This document shows positions 6,181 to 8,102 of a stretch of DNA of 8,102 bases, piece by piece. The DNA comes from Bacillota bacterium (GTDB lineage: Bacteria > Bacillota_A > Clostridia > Acetivibrionales > DUMB01), in contig JAMOAC010000509.1 of the NCBI GenBank assembly GCA_023621975.1, forward strand, positions 1 through 8,102, read 5' to 3'. Within the stretch, counting starts at the first letter, position 1, and each line of letters starts with the position of its first letter. The notes under the pieces are model-generated. The model did not search any database, had not been told where the DNA came from, and saw only the letters and a program-made list of their open reading frames with translations. Made by a program: the position numbers and the translations under genes.

Positions 6181-6288
6181 CTCCTCATCTCTCAGAATGT
6201 TTCATTCTGCAGGAATTGGCACCGATGCTCGTACCTGAGCCGGTTGCCGGGTTTCATTGGGCCCAGTCCCTCCACCTCTCTTGATAAG
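6175..6288 (-). promoter_or_regulatory. SAM-I riboswitch (S-box) aptamer controlling metK
   Basis: Read on the minus strand, the region contains the classic S-box landmarks in order. First is CTTATCAAGAGAGGTGGAGG (P1, the internal loop and the start of P2), then GGGACTGGGCCCAATGAAACC and CGGCAACC (the GAUGAAACCCGGCAACC-type core, here with AAUGAAACC). These are followed by GGTGCCAATTCCTGC (P3-P4 region), a P4 hairpin AGAATG-AAA-CATTCT, then GAGAGATGAGG. P1 closes by TTATCA with TGATAA (6175-6180). The element lies upstream of metK and is directly followed by a terminator. By the known S-box mechanism, bound SAM stabilises P1, frees the terminator and stops transcription before metK. Confidence 0.97.
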
Positions 6289-6307
6289 GCTTTCTCTTTA
6301 TTAATCT

Positions 6308-6334
6308 TTATTAAAATTTCAAAAATATTTTCAA
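6308..6334 (-). promoter_or_regulatory. Weak candidate promoter for the metK leader
   Basis: On the minus strand TTGAAA (6329-6334) matches 5 of 6 bases of a sigma-A -35 box. TAATAA (6308-6313) follows after 15 bases, two short of the ideal 17. Transcription would start near 6301, just ahead of the aptamer, which is where it is needed. The whole interval 6300-6360 is very AT-rich, so other placements are possible. Confidence 0.3.
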
Positions 6335-6388
6335 TGTGCCTTATAATTTATATAATCCATAAGTTGCACTTTCCCAAGCTTGACAACA

Positions 6389-8102
6389 TCAGGAATTGGC
6401 AAATATCTCCTCGAATTCCGCTCCTTCTATCTTTTCTTTCTCAAGAAGGGCTTCAGCTACTTTATGCAGCTTGTTTATATTTTCCTTAAGCACTGAAATT
6501 GTCTTCTGATATGCGGTATCAATAATATTTTTAACTTCCTTGTCTATGGCAGCGGCAATTTCTTCGCTGTAATACCTTGTATGGGCAAAGTCACGCCCTA
6601 TGAATATCTCATCGCCTTCATCGCCGAATATAAGGTTGCCGAGCTTATCGCTCATTCCGTATTTTGTTATCATGTTTCTTGCCACGGTGTTTGCCTGTTT
6701 GAGGTCATTATAAGCACCCGTGCTTATTTCTCCAAGTACCAGCTCTTCCGCTGCCCTTCCTCCAAGGGCTATTATAATGCTTTCCATGAGCTGGCTTTTT
6801 GTCTGATAGCTCCTGTCCTCATCAGGCTTGAACAAGGTATATCCTCCTGCCCTGCCTGAAGGTATGATTGATACCCTGTCAACCTTGTCAGTGCTTGATA
6901 CCACTTTTACAGCTATGGCATGGCCGGCTTCATGATATGCAGTAAGCCTTTTCTCCTTGTCGCTCATTACCCTGCTCTTCTTTTCAGGCCCGACCATTAC
7001 TTTAAATACAGCTTCCTTTATTTCTTTCATTGTTATTTGCTTCTTGTTCTCCCTTGCTGCAAGCAATGCAGCTTCGTTAAGAAGGTTTTCAAGGTCCGCT
7101 CCGGTAAATCCGGGAGTTATCTTCGCCAATTCAGACAGCTGTACATCAGGCCCCAAAGGCTTTCCTCTTGCATGCACCCTTAATATTTCCTCTCTGCCTT
7201 TTATATCCGGAAGCCCTACGTATACTCTTCTGTCAAATCTTCCGGGTCTCAACAGTGCGGGGTCAAGAATATCAGGCCTGTTGGTAGCAGCAAGTACTAT
7301 TACTCCTTCATTTACTCCAAATCCATCCATCTCAACAAGCAGCTGGTTGAGGGTCTGCTCACGCTCATCATGCCCGCCTCCGAGGCCGGCTCCTCTGTGC
7401 CTTCCCACTGCGTCAATTTCATCTATAAAAACAATACAGGGTGAATTTTTCTTTGCCTGGTCGAACAAATCCCTTACTCTCGAAGCTCCCACACCTACGA
7501 ACATTTCAACGAAATCAGAACCGCTTATGCTGAAGAACGGTACGCCTGCTTCACCTGAAACAGCTTTTGCCAGAAGTGTCTTACCTGTACCGGGTGGCCC
7601 TACGAGAAGAACTCCTTTCGGTATTCTGGCACCAAGATCAATGAACTTCTTCGGCTGTTTGAGAAATTCCACTATCTCTTTCAGTTCTTCCTTTTCTTCA
7701 TCTGCTCCCGCTACATCATCGAACGTAACCCTTCTCTTATCATCTATGGTCATTTTGGCCCTGCTCTTGCCAAAGGACATGACTCTGCCCCCGCCGCCTC
7801 CTTGCGACTGCTGCAGGAAAAATACCCAGAACAAAACAAATATAATTATAAAACCTACAGTCGGCAGTATGGCAACCCACCAGGGTGCTGATGGCGGTGG
7901 CTGTGTCCTGAGCTGGATCTGATTGTTCTTGGCAGGTTCAGATACTTCCTCCATGAATTGTCCGATATCCGGTATATATATCACATATTTGTTTGTTCTT
8001 GACTCCGGATGCGGATTATTTATAAACTCAACGATAGCTTTATCGCCTTCAAGCAGTATACTCCTTATATTGTTATTCTTTATACCGATAAGCAAATCCG
8101 TA
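6389..8102 (-). CDS. ftsH: FtsH, ATP-dependent membrane zinc metalloprotease (5' end outside the window)
   Basis: FtsH is a hexameric inner-membrane AAA+ protease that degrades misfolded membrane proteins and regulators. The frame is open through the right edge, giving 570 residues. The first membrane helix and start codon are missing (full length is usually about 600-650). Numbering from the Leu at 8095: extracytoplasmic domain 1-70, second membrane segment about 72-95 ([21 protein letters not shown]), Gly-rich linker, then the AAA+ domain. The AAA+ domain has Walker A GPPGTGKT (166-173), pore loop MFVGVG (198-203), Walker B IVFIDEID (221-228) and second region of homology [20 protein letters not shown] (271-290). 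The M41 protease domain has HEAGH (388-392) and the third zinc ligand Asp in TGAYNDL (about 464). The tail is short and charged, ending FANS. The frame also reads as TTG at 8095, but that is an internal Leu, not a start. No clear terminator follows the stop at 6389. Confidence 0.97.
   Translation of the reverse strand, partial: TDLLIGIKNNNIRSILLEGDKAIVEFINNPHPESRTNKYVIYIPDIGQFMEEVSEPAKNNQIQLRTQPPPSAPWWVAILPTVGFIIIFVLFWVFFLQQSQGGGGGRVMSFGKSRAKMTIDDKRRVTFDDVAGADEEKEELKEIVEFLKQPKKFIDLGARIPKGVLLVGPPGTGKTLLAKAVSGEAGVPFFSISGSDFVEMFVGVGASRVRDLFDQAKKNSPCIVFIDEIDAVGRHRGAGLGGGHDEREQTLNQLLVEMDGFGVNEGVIVLAATNRPDILDPALLRPGRFDRRVYVGLPDIKGREEILRVHARGKPLGPDVQLSELAKITPGFTGADLENLLNEAALLAARENKKQITMKEIKEAVFKVMVGPEKKSRVMSDKEKRLTAYHEAGHAIAVKVVSSTDKVDRVSIIPSGRAGGYTLFKPDEDRSYQTKSQLMESIIIALGGRAAEELVLGEISTGAYNDLKQANTVARNMITKYGMSDKLGNLIFGDEGDEIFIGRDFAHTRYYSEEIAAAIDKEVKNIIDTAYQKTISVLKENINKLHKVAEALLEKEKIEGAEFEEIFANS

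Noticed and set aside
6210..6401. A 12-bp direct repeat, CAGGAATTGGCA, at 6210-6221 and 6390-6401
   Set aside because: The first copy is a conserved riboswitch segment and the second encodes the last residues of FtsH. A few 12-bp matches are expected by chance in 8 kb, and nothing else flanking them is shared.
6957..7922. A 321-codon open frame on the plus strand opposite ftsH
   Set aside because: It lies wholly antisense to the conserved AAA+ and linker part of ftsH, and its product is a low-complexity Ser/Pro/Thr-rich chain with no recognisable domain. Codon bias of ftsH explains the open frame.
1..8102. A hidden novel defence, mobile or biosynthetic system
   Set aside because: Both strands were considered. 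Every long frame on the minus strand is a recognised housekeeping or flagellar gene except the 115-residue membrane protein, and plus-strand frames are antisense shadows, so nothing supports a new multi-gene system.

Overview
The window looks like ordinary core chromosome from an anaerobic, flagellated, low- to mid-GC member of the Clostridia, probably a relative of the Acetivibrio/Ruminiclostridium group. This rests on the recD2-comFC-yvyF-flgM-flgN gene order, the Firmicutes-type S-box riboswitch in front of metK, Gram-positive ribosome binding sites and frequent GTG/TTG starts. The genus is inferred, not proven. Every supported gene lies on the minus strand, so transcription runs from the right end to the left.

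Read in the direction of transcription (high to low coordinates), the window opens inside ftsH (8102-6389), a membrane AAA+ zinc protease whose extreme N-terminus is cut off. No clear intrinsic terminator follows it. Next comes a well-formed SAM-I riboswitch (about 6288-6175) with its own terminator (about 6180-6147), controlling metK (6097-4913), the S-adenosylmethionine synthetase: the enzyme's product shuts down its own mRNA. A 289-base gap (4912-4624) follows. It contains an inverted-repeat element with 17-bp perfect arms and several degenerate copies of the same words, and it resembles a dispersed REP/MITE-like element. At its left edge a possible hairpin covers the ribosome binding site of the next gene.

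That gene (4623-4276, TTG start) encodes a 115-residue protein with one membrane segment and a short domain resembling the front half of a family 2 glycosyltransferase. After 81 bases comes recD2 (4194-1942), an SF1B DNA helicase. Its stop codon lies a few bases before comFC (1932-1231), a ComF-type phosphoribosyltransferase-like protein. Then come yvyF (1192-743, a double zinc-ribbon flagellar-operon protein), flgM (585-298, anti-sigma-28 factor) and the start of flgN (238 to the window edge, a chaperone for the hook-associated proteins). A candidate sigma-D promoter lies between yvyF and flgM. It would let the late flagellar genes be controlled separately from the DNA-processing genes ahead of them.

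I found no tRNA, rRNA, CRISPR array, prophage, insertion sequence with a transposase, or toxin-antitoxin pair. I do not see a new multi-gene system. The items most worth a second look are the intergenic inverted-repeat element, the truncated glycosyltransferase-like membrane protein with its possible RBS-masking hairpin, and the joining of recD2/comFC to flagellar genes without comFA.
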